Source: Dehalococcoidia bacterium (GTDB taxonomy: Bacteria > Chloroflexota > Dehalococcoidia > Dehalococcoidales > SURF-40). From it: a stretch of 36,006 bases of DNA. A program made the position numbers and the translations under genes. The notes beneath the pieces were generated by a model. The model was not told the DNA's origin. It did no database searches and saw only the letters and a list, made by a program, of their open reading frames with translations. The stretch covers positions 1 to 36,006 of the forward strand of contig QZJL01000063.1 of NCBI GenBank assembly GCA_003599745.1, given 5' to 3'. This document shows, in pieces, positions 22,855-31,141 of the stretch (its first letter is position 1; every line of letters begins with the position of its first letter).

Positions 22855-24633
22855 GTGAAAATACTGCTTTCCGGCAACGAGGCCATCGCGCTCGGCGCTT
22901 ACCACGCCGGCGTTAAAGTCGCCACCGCCTATCCCGGCACCCCCTCCACCGAAATCCTCGAAGCCGTCGCCCGCTTCCCCGACGTCTATGCTGAGTGGTC
23001 AACCAACGAGAAGGTCGCCATGGAAGTGGCGATGGGGGCGGCCTACGCCGGCGCCCGCGCGCTTTGCTCGATGAAGCAGGTAGGACTCAACGTCGCCAGC
23101 GACCCCTTTATGGCGGCTTCGGTGACCGGCATCCAGGCGGGGCTGGTGGTGGCCAACGCCGATGACCCCGGTATCCACAGCTCGCAGTGCGAACAGGACA
23201 ACCGCTTCTATGCTCCCTTCGCCAAAGTCCCGATGCTGGAGCCGTCCGACAGCCAGGAAGCCTACGACCTGATGGCTTACGCCTTCGACATCAGCGAAAA
23301 GTTCGATACCCCGGTGCTGGTGCGGACGACCACCCGCATCGCCCACGCCAAGTCGGCGGTCAACGTGAGCGGCAAACGGCCATCTCCGGGACAGGCCAGC
23401 TTTCAGCACGACATGGGTAAGTACGTAATGCTGCCCACCAACGCGAGAGTAAGATGTCGGGTGGTAGAAGAGCGCAGCCGAAGGCTGGCGGAGTACGTTG
23501 AGAGCTTTCCCTTGAACGAGGTGGTCTGGGGTAAGCACCGGCTGGGCATCGTCACCAGCGGCGTCGCCTACCAGTATGCCCGCGAGGTCTTCCCCGGGGC
23601 ATCATTCCTCAAGCTCTGTATGACCTGGCCGCTGCCCGCTAATCTGATACAAAAATTTGCGGATAAAGTGGCAAAACTGATTGTCATCGAAGAATTAAGC
23701 CCCTACCTTGAAGGGCGCATCCGGGAGATGGGTATTGAAGTCTCCGGCAAGGATTTTATTCCGGCGCTCGGCGAGCTGAACCCCGCCATCATCGAGCAGG
23801 CGGCGCATAAAGCCGGGCTGCTACCGAAGAGTTTCCCGGTTACACCGGTACGTCTCCCGACGGATTTGCCAAAACGCCCGCCGGTGCTCTGCCCCGGCTG
23901 CCCGCACAGCGGCGTTTTCTTTGTTTTGAGTATGCTGGGGCAGCGTACTAAGGGCAAAAACCCAAAAATCACCGTGACCGGTGACATCGGCTGCTACACG
24001 CTGGGAGCCTACCCGCCGCTCAATGCCCTGGACACCACCGCCTGCATGGGGGCGAGCATCGGCCAGGCCATCGGCATGGCAAAGGCCGGCGTCGGCGAGA
24101 AGGTGGTGGCGGTCATCGGCGACTCGACCTTCATGCACTCCGGTATTACCGGCCTGGTCAACGCCGTCTATGATAAAGCCAACATCGCCCTGCTCATCCT
24201 AGATAACGGCACCACCGCCATGACCGGCCACCAGGAGCATCCCGGCACCGGCGTAACCGTTCGAGGAGAAAAGACCCAGCCTGTCGAGCTGGAAAAGCTG
24301 GTGCGGGGCATCGGGGTAAAAGACGTGCGGGTGGTGGATGCCTTCGACCTCAAAGCTCTACGGACTAACCTGCGAGAATCCCTGCAAAGCCCGGAGCTTT
24401 CGGTGCTCATTGTCCGCGGGCCGTGCGCCGTGCAGGCCGAGCGGCAAACGCCGGAAGCGGTTGACGCCGCTTTGTGCAACGACTGCGACACCTGCCTGCT
24501 GGTGGGCTGCCCGGCGATTTTGGGCGGTGACGGCCAGGTCAAGATTGACGAAACGCTCTGCATCGGCTGCACCGTCTGCCAGCAGCTCTGCCCCAGGCGC
24601 GCTATCGCGCCTGAGTCCAGGAAGGCCGCCTGA
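22855..24633 (+). CDS. iorA: Indolepyruvate:ferredoxin oxidoreductase, alpha subunit
   Basis: A 592-residue subunit that, with IorB, oxidises aryl pyruvates and CoA to aryl-acetyl-CoA, CO2 and reduced ferredoxin. Residues about 1-190 form the pyrimidine-binding domain (AYPGTPSTEI; WSTNEKVAMEVAMGAAYAG). Residues about 340-530 bind thiamine diphosphate: CPGCPHSGVF, GDIGCYTLGA, VIGDSTFMHSGI and LDNGTTAMTGHQEHPG. The C-terminus is a two-cluster ferredoxin (CNDCDTC-x4-C and CIGCTVCQQLC). All typical IorA parts are present and the length fits. The start is GTG at 22855, 9 bases after GAGGAA. It overlaps iorB by one base. Confidence 0.93.
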   Translation: MKILLSGNEAIALGAYHAGVKVATAYPGTPSTEILEAVARFPDVYAEWSTNEKVAMEVAMGAAYAGARALCSMKQVGLNVASDPFMAASVTGIQAGLVVANADDPGIHSSQCEQDNRFYAPFAKVPMLEPSDSQEAYDLMAYAFDISEKFDTPVLVRTTTRIAHAKSAVNVSGKRPSPGQASFQHDMGKYVMLPTNARVRCRVVEERSRRLAEYVESFPLNEVVWGKHRLGIVTSGVAYQYAREVFPGASFLKLCMTWPLPANLIQKFADKVAKLIVIEELSPYLEGRIREMGIEVSGKDFIPALGELNPAIIEQAAHKAGLLPKSFPVTPVRLPTDLPKRPPVLCPGCPHSGVFFVLSMLGQRTKGKNPKITVTGDIGCYTLGAYPPLNALDTTACMGASIGQAIGMAKAGVGEKVVAVIGDSTFMHSGITGLVNAVYDKANIALLILDNGTTAMTGHQEHPGTGVTVRGEKTQPVELEKLVRGIGVKDVRVVDAFDLKALRTNLRESLQSPELSVLIVRGPCAVQAERQTPEAVDAALCNDCDTCLLVGCPAILGGDGQVKIDETLCIGCTVCQQLCPRRAIAPESRKAA

Positions 24634-25226
24634 TGGAGAAACTGGATATTTTACTCACCGGGGTCGGCGGGCAGGGAATAATACTCGCCAGCGACATTAT
24701 CTGTCAGGCGGCGCTCGGCGCGGGCTACGACACCAAGAAGACCGACGCCCTGGGCATGGCGCAGCGCGGCGGCGCGGTGGTGAGCCACGTGCGGCTCGGC
24801 GAAAAGGTCTGGTCGCCCCTCATCAAGGAGAGCGCGGCGGATATTTTAATTGCCTTCGAAAAGCTGGAGGGGGGGCGCTGGTGCGGCTACCTCCGCCCGG
24901 AGGGGACGGCCATCATCAATAACCAGGCCATCCCGCCGCTATCGGTAAACACCGGCACTGAAAAATACCCCGCCGACAAGGATATCAGGAGCATTTTTCG
25001 GCAGCGAACAAAGCACATTTACTTCGTCGAAGGCACGCAGACCGCAAAACAGCTTGGCGACGCCCGTGCCTTAAACGCCTACCTGCTGGGGTGCCTCTCG
25101 GCTCTTTCGCCTGCTATCAAGGTGCGGGACTGGAAAGCCCGGCTCGGCGAGAGAGTCCCGAAAAAAGCTCTCGAAATCAACCTGGCCGCCTTCGACCGGG
25201 GAAGAAAGGACATCAAAAATGCCTGA
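24633..25226 (+). CDS. iorB: Indolepyruvate:ferredoxin oxidoreductase, beta subunit
   Basis: A 197-residue partner of IorA, belonging to the gamma-domain family of 2-oxoacid:ferredoxin oxidoreductases. LLTGVGGQGIILASDI opens the domain, and KKTDALGMAQRGGAVVSHVR is the conserved block. The ATG shares one base with the iorA stop (TGATG), so the two are coupled. Its own end overlaps the thioesterase start by 8 bases. Together with PaaK-like and acyl-CoA ligase genes downstream, the pair points to fermentation or assimilation of aromatic amino acids or other 2-oxo acids. Confidence 0.92.
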   Translation: MEKLDILLTGVGGQGIILASDIICQAALGAGYDTKKTDALGMAQRGGAVVSHVRLGEKVWSPLIKESAADILIAFEKLEGGRWCGYLRPEGTAIINNQAIPPLSVNTGTEKYPADKDIRSIFRQRTKHIYFVEGTQTAKQLGDARALNAYLLGCLSALSPAIKVRDWKARLGERVPKKALEINLAAFDRGRKDIKNA

Positions 25227-25644
25227 GTCGCAGGACGGCGTTGCTAAACTCCGGGAAATGGCGAAAGTCGAGCCGATTGCCCGGTTCTTTGACTTTAAGG
25301 TGCTGGAGCTTGGCCCCGGCTACGCTAAAGCCAGCATGCAGATGAAGCCCGAGTACCTCAACGTCAACGGCATGGTCTTTGGCGGCATCATCATGTCTAT
25401 CGCCGACCAGGTGTTTGGCCTGGCGGTCAACACCATCGCCCACCCCAGCATCGCCGGGCAATTTAACATCTACTTTCTCGCCCGCGTCGAACCCCGGGAT
25501 GAGCTGGTTGGCGAATGCCGGATGATTAAAAACGGCAAGCGCCTGGGCGTTTCCGAAATCACCGTCACCAACCAGCGGGGCGAGGTGGTCGCCAGAGCCA
25601 CCGGCACGACGATTCCGGTAGGCAAGGGAACACGAGTTCCTTGA
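25219..25644 (+). CDS. PaaI family hotdog-fold thioesterase
   Basis: A 141-residue hotdog protein. YLNVNGMVFGGIIMSIADQ (residues about 42-60) aligns with the family motif N-x-GxxHGG-x5-D; the usual His is Phe here, while the catalytic Asp is kept. Such enzymes hydrolyse aryl- or acyl-CoA esters, and PaaI acts on phenylacetyl-CoA derivatives. Placed directly after iorB with an 8-base overlap, it could release arylacetic acids from the CoA esters made by IorAB. The loss of the His may change rate or substrate. TTGACA at its stop codon may be part of the next promoter. Confidence 0.85.
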   Translation: MPESQDGVAKLREMAKVEPIARFFDFKVLELGPGYAKASMQMKPEYLNVNGMVFGGIIMSIADQVFGLAVNTIAHPSIAGQFNIYFLARVEPRDELVGECRMIKNGKRLGVSEITVTNQRGEVVARATGTTIPVGKGTRVP

Positions 25645-25670
25645 CACCTCATTCGCCGTTATGTTACTCT
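25641..25670 (+). promoter_or_regulatory. Possible promoter for the ligase-liv operon
   Basis: A perfect TTGACA (25641-25646) overlaps the thioesterase stop codon, with TACTCT 18 bases further (25665-25670). The -10 is poor. A start near 25677 would give a leader of about 170 bases that contains a short frame and a terminator. Confidence 0.35.
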
Positions 25671-25695
25671 TTTGAAGATTTGTCGGAGCGTAGCC

Positions 25696-25773
25696 GTGTC
25701 CACAATGGGGAATAACAAGTTCATCTTTACCCGGCGCACCCTGGGTGCGCTCGGGGGTAGGATAGCTGACTAA
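25696..25773 (+). CDS. Possible leader peptide
   Basis: A 25-codon frame runs from a GTG at 25696, 7 bases behind GGAG, to TAA at 25771-25773 (an ATG lies three codons in, at 25705). It reads MSTMGNNKFIFTRRTLGALG and ends GRIAD. A strong hairpin (25730-25755) lies within the frame, and an intrinsic terminator follows 22 bases after the stop, just before the acyl-CoA synthetase. This is the layout of transcription attenuation, but the peptide has no striking run of one amino acid. The frame may be chance. Confidence 0.3.
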   Translation: MSTMGNNKFIFTRRTLGALGGRIAD

Positions 25774-25794
25774 CACTCACTATCACTCGCAGGT

Positions 25795-25821
25795 AATACC
25801 TCCCGGGCGGGAGGTATTTTT
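25795..25821 (+). terminator. Intrinsic terminator or attenuator before the acyl-CoA synthetase
   Basis: Arms 25795-25804 and 25809-25818 (AATACCTCCC / GGGAGGTATT) form a perfect 10-bp stem with a GGGC loop, followed by TTT. It is 150 bases after the thioesterase stop and only 23 bases before the TTG start of the synthetase, so it may act as an attenuator for the downstream operon as well as ending the iorAB transcript. Confidence 0.7.
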
Positions 25822-25844
25822 GTAATGCCGGAAGAGGCGGCCAT

Positions 25845-27743
25845 TTGGGAAAAAGGGAAACACTACCGCAAATCGTCGTAGATAACTACCAGAAATGGGG
25901 CAGCCAGACCGCCATGTGCATGAAGCGCTACGGCATCTGGCAGAAATACTCCTGGCAGGATTACCACCGGCAGGTGAAGCATTTCTGTCTCGGCCTCATC
26001 GGCCTGGGGCTGGAGCGCGGCGACGTCGTCGCCATCATCGGCGATAACGAACCGGAATGGTTCTGGGGCGAGTTCGCCGCCCAGGCGGCGGGCGGCGTCA
26101 CCACCGGCGTCTTCGTTGACTCCATCCCCTCAGAAGTAAAGCACATCGCCGCCCACTCCGGGGCGAAGTTCGCCATCGTCAACGACCAGGAGCAGACCGA
26201 CAAGTTCCTGGAAATCAAGGACGAGCTGCCTGCCTTGAAAAAAATCATTTACTGGGACCCCAAAGGGCTCAGAAATTACGACGACCCCATTCTCACCAGC
26301 TTCGATGACGTCCTCCGGCTGGGGAGAGAATACGAAAGCACCCACCACGGCCTGTTCGAGGAGAATGTAGAAAGGGGCAATGGCGACGACACCGCCTTCA
26401 TTTACTACACCTCGGGGACGACCGGCCTGCCCAAGGGGGCGCTGCTCAGCCACCGCGCCCTCATCAACACCGCCGCCCGTTTTACCGACCGATATCCGCT
26501 AGACAAAAATGACGACCTGATGAGCAACTTTCCGGCAGCCTGGGTAGGCGACAGCTTCTTCGCCACCGTGCCGCACCTGCTCACCGGGGCACGCCTCAAC
26601 TTTCCCGAGGAACCGGAGACCATCGCCGAGGATACCCGGGAAGTCGGCCCCAACTTCGTCATCTACGGCCCGCGCCAGTGGGAAAGCATTGTCAGCGAAA
26701 TCCAGGTCAAGATTATGGATACCCACCCCATGAAGCGGTTTTTTTACAACCTCTTTTTGCCGGTGGGCTACAAAATGGCAGATATGCAGTTCGAGGGCAG
26801 GACACCGAACCTGTTCTGGCGGGCGCTCTACCTTATTGCCCATCTGATTTTGTTCCGGCCGCTCAAAGACCGCCTGGGGTTGAGCCGGGTAAAGTTCGCC
26901 GTCACCGGCAGCTCGGTGCTCAGCCTCGACACCTTCCGCCTGATTCACGCCGTCGGCATCGAGCTAAGGCAGAACTACGGCTCAACCGAAGCTGGCTATA
27001 TCTCCTCACACAGTAAAGGGGAGATAAGGTTCGAAAGCCTGGGACGGCCGGCGCTGGGCACCGAAGTAAGAATCACCGATGAGGGCGAGCTTCTGGTGAG
27101 AAGCCCCTGCATGTTCGGCGGCTACCATAACGACACCGCAAAAACGGCGGCGGTGCTGTCAGGCGGCTGGTGCCGCACCGGCGACGCCGTCAACATTGAT
27201 GAGCAGGGTCACATCATCTTCATGGACCGGCTGGAGCATATGGGCGTGCTCAGTTCCGGCACAAAGTACGCCCCGCAGTATATTGAAGGCCGGCTGCGGT
27301 TCAGCCCCTACATCAAAGACGCCATGGTCGTCGGCGGCAAGGACAAGGAATACGTCTCCGCCATCATCAATATTGACTTCACCATGGCCTCAAAGTGGGC
27401 GGAGCGGCGCCGCATCCCCTTTACCACCTTTGTTGACCTGTCGCAGAAAAATGAAATCGCCGAACTGGTGCAAAAAGACCTGGCACGGGTCAATAGTTAC
27501 CTGCCGGAAGGCTCACGCGTGCGAAAATTTGTCCTGCTGCACAAGGAGTTCGACCCGGACGAGGCGGAGCTTACCCGCACCAGGAAAATCCGCCGAGAAT
27601 TTATGGAGACACGCTACTCCGACCTCATCAGCGCCATGTACCAGGATAAAGAAGATGTGGAAGTGGTGGCGCCGGTCACCTACCGCGACGGGCGCAAGGG
27701 CACGGTTACCACCAGTATCAAGATAAGGACAATCAGCGGATGA
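25845..27743 (+). CDS. AMP-dependent long-chain acyl-CoA synthetase
   Basis: A 632-residue adenylate-forming ligase that activates a carboxylic acid to its CoA ester with ATP. Motifs are in order: YYTSGTTGLPKG (phosphate loop, residues about 185-196), YGSTEAG (A5), WCRTGDAVNIDEQGHI (A7), and TRTRKIRREF near the end with the likely catalytic Lys. A hydrophobic segment (FFYNLFLPVGY; LFWRALYLIAHLILF) in the middle is typical of the FadD15/long-chain type. The start is TTG at 25845, 7 bases after GAGG. It overlaps livH by 4 bases, so uptake by the Liv transporter and activation are probably linked. The substrate may be a long-chain or aromatic acid. Confidence 0.9.
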   Translation: MGKRETLPQIVVDNYQKWGSQTAMCMKRYGIWQKYSWQDYHRQVKHFCLGLIGLGLERGDVVAIIGDNEPEWFWGEFAAQAAGGVTTGVFVDSIPSEVKHIAAHSGAKFAIVNDQEQTDKFLEIKDELPALKKIIYWDPKGLRNYDDPILTSFDDVLRLGREYESTHHGLFEENVERGNGDDTAFIYYTSGTTGLPKGALLSHRALINTAARFTDRYPLDKNDDLMSNFPAAWVGDSFFATVPHLLTGARLNFPEEPETIAEDTREVGPNFVIYGPRQWESIVSEIQVKIMDTHPMKRFFYNLFLPVGYKMADMQFEGRTPNLFWRALYLIAHLILFRPLKDRLGLSRVKFAVTGSSVLSLDTFRLIHAVGIELRQNYGSTEAGYISSHSKGEIRFESLGRPALGTEVRITDEGELLVRSPCMFGGYHNDTAKTAAVLSGGWCRTGDAVNIDEQGHIIFMDRLEHMGVLSSGTKYAPQYIEGRLRFSPYIKDAMVVGGKDKEYVSAIINIDFTMASKWAERRRIPFTTFVDLSQKNEIAELVQKDLARVNSYLPEGSRVRKFVLLHKEFDPDEAELTRTRKIRREFMETRYSDLISAMYQDKEDVEVVAPVTYRDGRKGTVTTSIKIRTISG

Positions 27744-28624
27744 CCGAACTTCTGCAATTTATAATCACCGGCCTGGCGCTGGGCATCGTCTATGCCCTGA
27801 TTGCCCTCGGTTTCGTCGTCGTCTGGAAGTCCAGCGGGGTAGCCAACCTGGCGCTGGGGCAACTGGTACTGATTTCTGCGTGGTTCACTTACAGCATGCT
27901 GGCTCAGGCGCAGCTGCCGGTCTGGCTCGGCCTCCCGCTGGTGATAATTTTCGCGCTGTTTTTAGGGTGGGTCATCGAGAGAATCATCTTGCGCCCGCTG
28001 ATTGCGCAGCCAATTCTTTCTCTGATTACCGTCACCCTCGGACTGGGCTATTTCCTCCAGGGACTGGTCGGCATCATCTGGCCCATGAGCCTAGCCGCCA
28101 TGCCCCCCCTCTTCCCCAAGACACCGGTCCGCATCGGCACAGCGGTGGTCTCCCAGGAATACCTCTGGGCGGCGATTATCTCACTGGTGCTTTTCGGCCT
28201 TTTGACTTTATATTTCCGCTACAACCGGATGGGCATCGCTATGCGGGCGGCGGCGGATGACCAGAAAGCGGTGCAGGCCTGCGGCATACCGGTCACCCGG
28301 ATTTTCTCCCGTTCCTGGATGTTTGCCTGTGTGCTGGCAGCGGTGGGCGGTGTTCTCATCTCCAGCATCGGGAATATCACCGTCGGCCTCACCCACACCG
28401 GGCTGCAGGCTTTTTCCGTCGTCATACTGGGCGGGTTAGACTCACTGCCAGGCGCCATCATCGCCGGGCCCATTATTGGTCTTTCGGAAACCATCGGCGC
28501 CGGTTACCTGACCCCGCTTACCTGGCCGGGTATCAGAGAGGTAATTCCTTTCATCATCATCATTATCGTGATGTTCGCCAGGCCCTACGGCCTGTTCGGC
28601 GAAGAGCGCATCGAGAGGATTTAG
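27740..28624 (+). CDS. livH: Branched-chain amino acid ABC transporter permease LivH
   Basis: A 294-residue membrane protein with about eight hydrophobic segments. ALGIVYALIALGFVVVWKSS, with a following NLALGQLV, is the LivH signature at the N-terminus, and SVVILGGLDSLPGAIIAG near the end is the conserved loop that meets the ATPase. It starts on the ATG that overlaps the ligase stop (ATGA). With LivM it forms the channel for a branched-chain amino acid type transporter; given the two CoA ligases in this operon, the true substrate may be an organic acid rather than leucine. Confidence 0.92.
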   Translation: MTELLQFIITGLALGIVYALIALGFVVVWKSSGVANLALGQLVLISAWFTYSMLAQAQLPVWLGLPLVIIFALFLGWVIERIILRPLIAQPILSLITVTLGLGYFLQGLVGIIWPMSLAAMPPLFPKTPVRIGTAVVSQEYLWAAIISLVLFGLLTLYFRYNRMGIAMRAAADDQKAVQACGIPVTRIFSRSWMFACVLAAVGGVLISSIGNITVGLTHTGLQAFSVVILGGLDSLPGAIIAGPIIGLSETIGAGYLTPLTWPGIREVIPFIIIIIVMFARPYGLFGEERIERI

Positions 28625-28625
28625 C

Positions 28626-29675
28626 ATGGACTTACCTGCCGGTACGAGAAATTACTCCTACGCCCAGGACATGGCGATTTTCCGTACCAAGACGCACTGG
28701 ATCCTGCTGGGAGTGCTCATCTTGCTATTGTTTGCCATGCCCGCCTACTGGCACGACTGGCTCTCCGTCGTCAACCGCATCGGCATCACCATCATCGCCG
28801 TGATGGGGCTCAACATCCTAACCGGTTACTGCGGGCAGCTCTCCATCGGGCACGCCGGATTCATCGCGGTCGGCGCTTATACCTCGGCCATCCTCGTGCA
28901 GCGTTTCGGGGTGCCTTTCCCGGTAGCCCTGATTTGCGCCGGCCTTTTCGCAGGCGTGGTGGGAATGTTATTCGGCGTACCGTCCTTAAGGGTGAAGGGC
29001 TTTTACCTAGCGATCAGCACCATCGCGGCCCAGTTCATCATCATCTGGGTAATCCAGCACTGGACATCCGTCACCGGCGGTTTTTCCGGCATGGACGTTA
29101 AAGCGGCTTCTATCGGCCCGATGGTTTTCCGGAGCCAGGCAAGCCAGTATTACCTGATTTTGATTATCACCATCATCAGCGTTTATTTCGCCAAAAACCT
29201 CTCGCGTACAAGGGTGGGGAGAGCCTTCATCGCCGTGAGGGACAATGACCTGGCCGCCGAGGTTATGGGCATCAGCCTCTTTCGCTACAAGCTCACCGCG
29301 TTCTTTATCGGCTGTTTTTTTGCTGGCGTTGCCGGCTCGCTGCTGGCGCATACCAGCCTCTCAATCAGCGCCGACTACTTCCCGCTCACCGACTCCATCC
29401 TGTTCATCGGCATGATTATCATCGGCGGCATGGGCACCATCCTCGGCCCCATCCTGGGTGTGATTTTCATACGCCTGATTGACGTGCTGGTTACCGAGCT
29501 GTCCCCAGCCCTGCAGAACGCTTTCCCCAACTTGCCGTCCGGCTTCACCTCGGGGATTGCACCGCTTTTGTTCGGTCTGGCTATTATCCTCTTCATCATC
29601 TTCGAGCCGAGAGGGCTGGCCCACCGCTGGCAGTTGTTCAAAGCGTCTTACCGGCTCTGGCCTTTCTCATATTGA
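28626..29675 (+). CDS. livM: Branched-chain amino acid ABC transporter permease LivM
   Basis: A 349-residue membrane protein with about ten hydrophobic segments. NILTGYCGQLSIGHAGFIA is the LivM signature, FSGMDV and RVGRAFIAVRDNDLAAEVMGI the cytoplasmic ATPase-contact loop. A charged N-terminal extension of about 25 residues precedes the first segment. The ATG follows the livH stop by one base. It pairs with LivH in the inner membrane. A 96-base gap with an AAAGGGGG ribosome site at its end leads to the binding protein gene. Confidence 0.92.
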   Translation: MDLPAGTRNYSYAQDMAIFRTKTHWILLGVLILLLFAMPAYWHDWLSVVNRIGITIIAVMGLNILTGYCGQLSIGHAGFIAVGAYTSAILVQRFGVPFPVALICAGLFAGVVGMLFGVPSLRVKGFYLAISTIAAQFIIIWVIQHWTSVTGGFSGMDVKAASIGPMVFRSQASQYYLILIITIISVYFAKNLSRTRVGRAFIAVRDNDLAAEVMGISLFRYKLTAFFIGCFFAGVAGSLLAHTSLSISADYFPLTDSILFIGMIIIGGMGTILGPILGVIFIRLIDVLVTELSPALQNAFPNLPSGFTSGIAPLLFGLAIILFIIFEPRGLAHRWQLFKASYRLWPFSY

Positions 29676-29771
29676 AACTTTATCAAAAAGGTGGTGGTGA
29701 GTTCCATGTATATATGACCAAAGCACATACAGGACACCGCGAGCAATGAAAACCATATAAAAGGGGGAAAA

Positions 29772-31034
29772 ATGAAAACCAATAGGTGGCTGCTGCTATC
29801 AGCGATTTTCCTAGTTTCAATACTGGCAATCACCCCGCTCCTAGCCGCCTGCGGGCCAAAGGCGCAGCCAAGCCAGGTGCTGAAAATAGGGATGATGACG
29901 CCGTCAACCGGGCCGGTGCCGGAGAAGGGCCTTCCCGGCCAGCACGGCATTCAGGACGCCATCGAATATATCAATACCGAGCTCGGCGGCGCCGGAGGTT
30001 ACCCAATTGAGGTGTTATGGCGGGACAGCGCCTACGATATGGCGAAAGTCGGCACCATCGTGCAAAACTACATGAACGAAGGCGCTATCCTCTTTACGAC
30101 TCACTCGTCATCCGAGATGAAAGCGGCACAGGGCAAAGCCAATGATGCCGGGTTCCCAGGACTCGCCACTTTTATTTCCACTATGAACCTGCACCCGCCG
30201 CAGCACATCTACGGCCCCACCCCGGACTATGGCGACGACTGGGTAGCATTCGCCAGGTACTATAAAGAAAACGTCTGGAAGGGCACCGGCAAACCCAAGA
30301 TGGCGATGCATTTGCTCTCGGGCACGGTCGGGCAGGGCACCCTGGACGGCGCCCAGGCCATGGCCGACGAGATTGGCATCGAGCTGGTGGATGTTCAGAA
30401 CCATCTCATCAACACCACCGATGAAACCGCAAGCCTGACGGTTATTAAGTCGAAGAACCCTGACGTTCTCTTTATCTCCAGCGTACCCGCGCCGACTGCG
30501 GTCATCATCAAAAACGCCAAAGACCTGGGTATGTATCCCGGCATCACTATCGGCGCCGCTTCGGCCAGCTTCACCAAGGCACTAGTTGACCTGGCAGGCG
30601 CCGACGTGGTCGAAGGCGTCTATGGCGTCTTCCACACCGTGAGCTGGGACGACGACGTGCCGGGCGTGGCCAAAGCAAAAGAGTACGTGATGAAAAATCA
30701 CCCCGAAGACTACGGCAACATGGACTACTTCTCCACCTGGTCAACCACCCTCATCATCAGGGAAATTCTGGAACTGGCGGTGAAGAATGTCGGCTATGAC
30801 GTCCTGGCAAAAGGCGATGCCGCCGCCTGGAAAGCAGTGGAGGAACAGGGCATCCAGAAGCTCAAGGGCTACACCGTGGAGGGCTTACAGGGCGGCACCG
30901 TGACCTATACGCCGGGCGACAACCGACTTAACAAATTCCTGAGAATATACCAGATCCAGGACGGCAAGATTGTGGCGCTCGGTGACTGGCAGGAAGCCCC
31001 GCTCATCAAGTACGCCGCCTACGGCGACCAGTAA
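29772..31034 (+). CDS. Branched-chain amino acid type ABC transporter substrate-binding lipoprotein
   Basis: A 420-residue exported binding protein of the LivJ/LivK (type I) fold. The signal peptide MKTNRWLLLSAIFLVSILAI continues to a lipobox LLAAC (Cys27). KIGMMTPSTGPVPEKG and QHGIQDAIEYINTELGGAGG open the first lobe, and VIKSKNPDVLFISSVPAPTA the second. It delivers substrate to LivHM. Many family members bind aromatic or aliphatic acids, which would suit the adjoining CoA ligases. The gene is followed by a strong hairpin at 31076-31107. Confidence 0.9.
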   Translation: MKTNRWLLLSAIFLVSILAITPLLAACGPKAQPSQVLKIGMMTPSTGPVPEKGLPGQHGIQDAIEYINTELGGAGGYPIEVLWRDSAYDMAKVGTIVQNYMNEGAILFTTHSSSEMKAAQGKANDAGFPGLATFISTMNLHPPQHIYGPTPDYGDDWVAFARYYKENVWKGTGKPKMAMHLLSGTVGQGTLDGAQAMADEIGIELVDVQNHLINTTDETASLTVIKSKNPDVLFISSVPAPTAVIIKNAKDLGMYPGITIGAASASFTKALVDLAGADVVEGVYGVFHTVSWDDDVPGVAKAKEYVMKNHPEDYGNMDYFSTWSTTLIIREILELAVKNVGYDVLAKGDAAAWKAVEEQGIQKLKGYTVEGLQGGTVTYTPGDNRLNKFLRIYQIQDGKIVALGDWQEAPLIKYAAYGDQ

Positions 31035-31075
31035 AGTTTAAGAAAAGAGCCATTACGGCTGGAAAAAACTCTTCC

Positions 31076-31107
31076 CATCCCCCTCCCCCAGTTGGGGGAG
31101 GGGGATG
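31076..31107 (+). terminator. Perfect 14-bp hairpin between binding protein and livF
   Basis: Arms 31076-31089 and 31094-31107 are fully complementary (CATCCCCCTCCCCC and its mate) around an AGTT loop. No U-run follows, so it is unlikely to be a full terminator. Such structures after binding-protein genes commonly protect the upstream mRNA from 3' decay, giving more binding protein than ATPase. It could also be a copy of a dispersed repeat. Confidence 0.65.
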
Positions 31108-31141
31108 GCCGGGATGGCAGTGGCCTTTTGAGGTTCGGAAT

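Noticed and set aside
25681-25821. T-box or other known riboswitch before the acyl-CoA synthetase
   Set aside because: No T-box sequence or other aptamer core could be found; only the hairpins and the short frame are supported.
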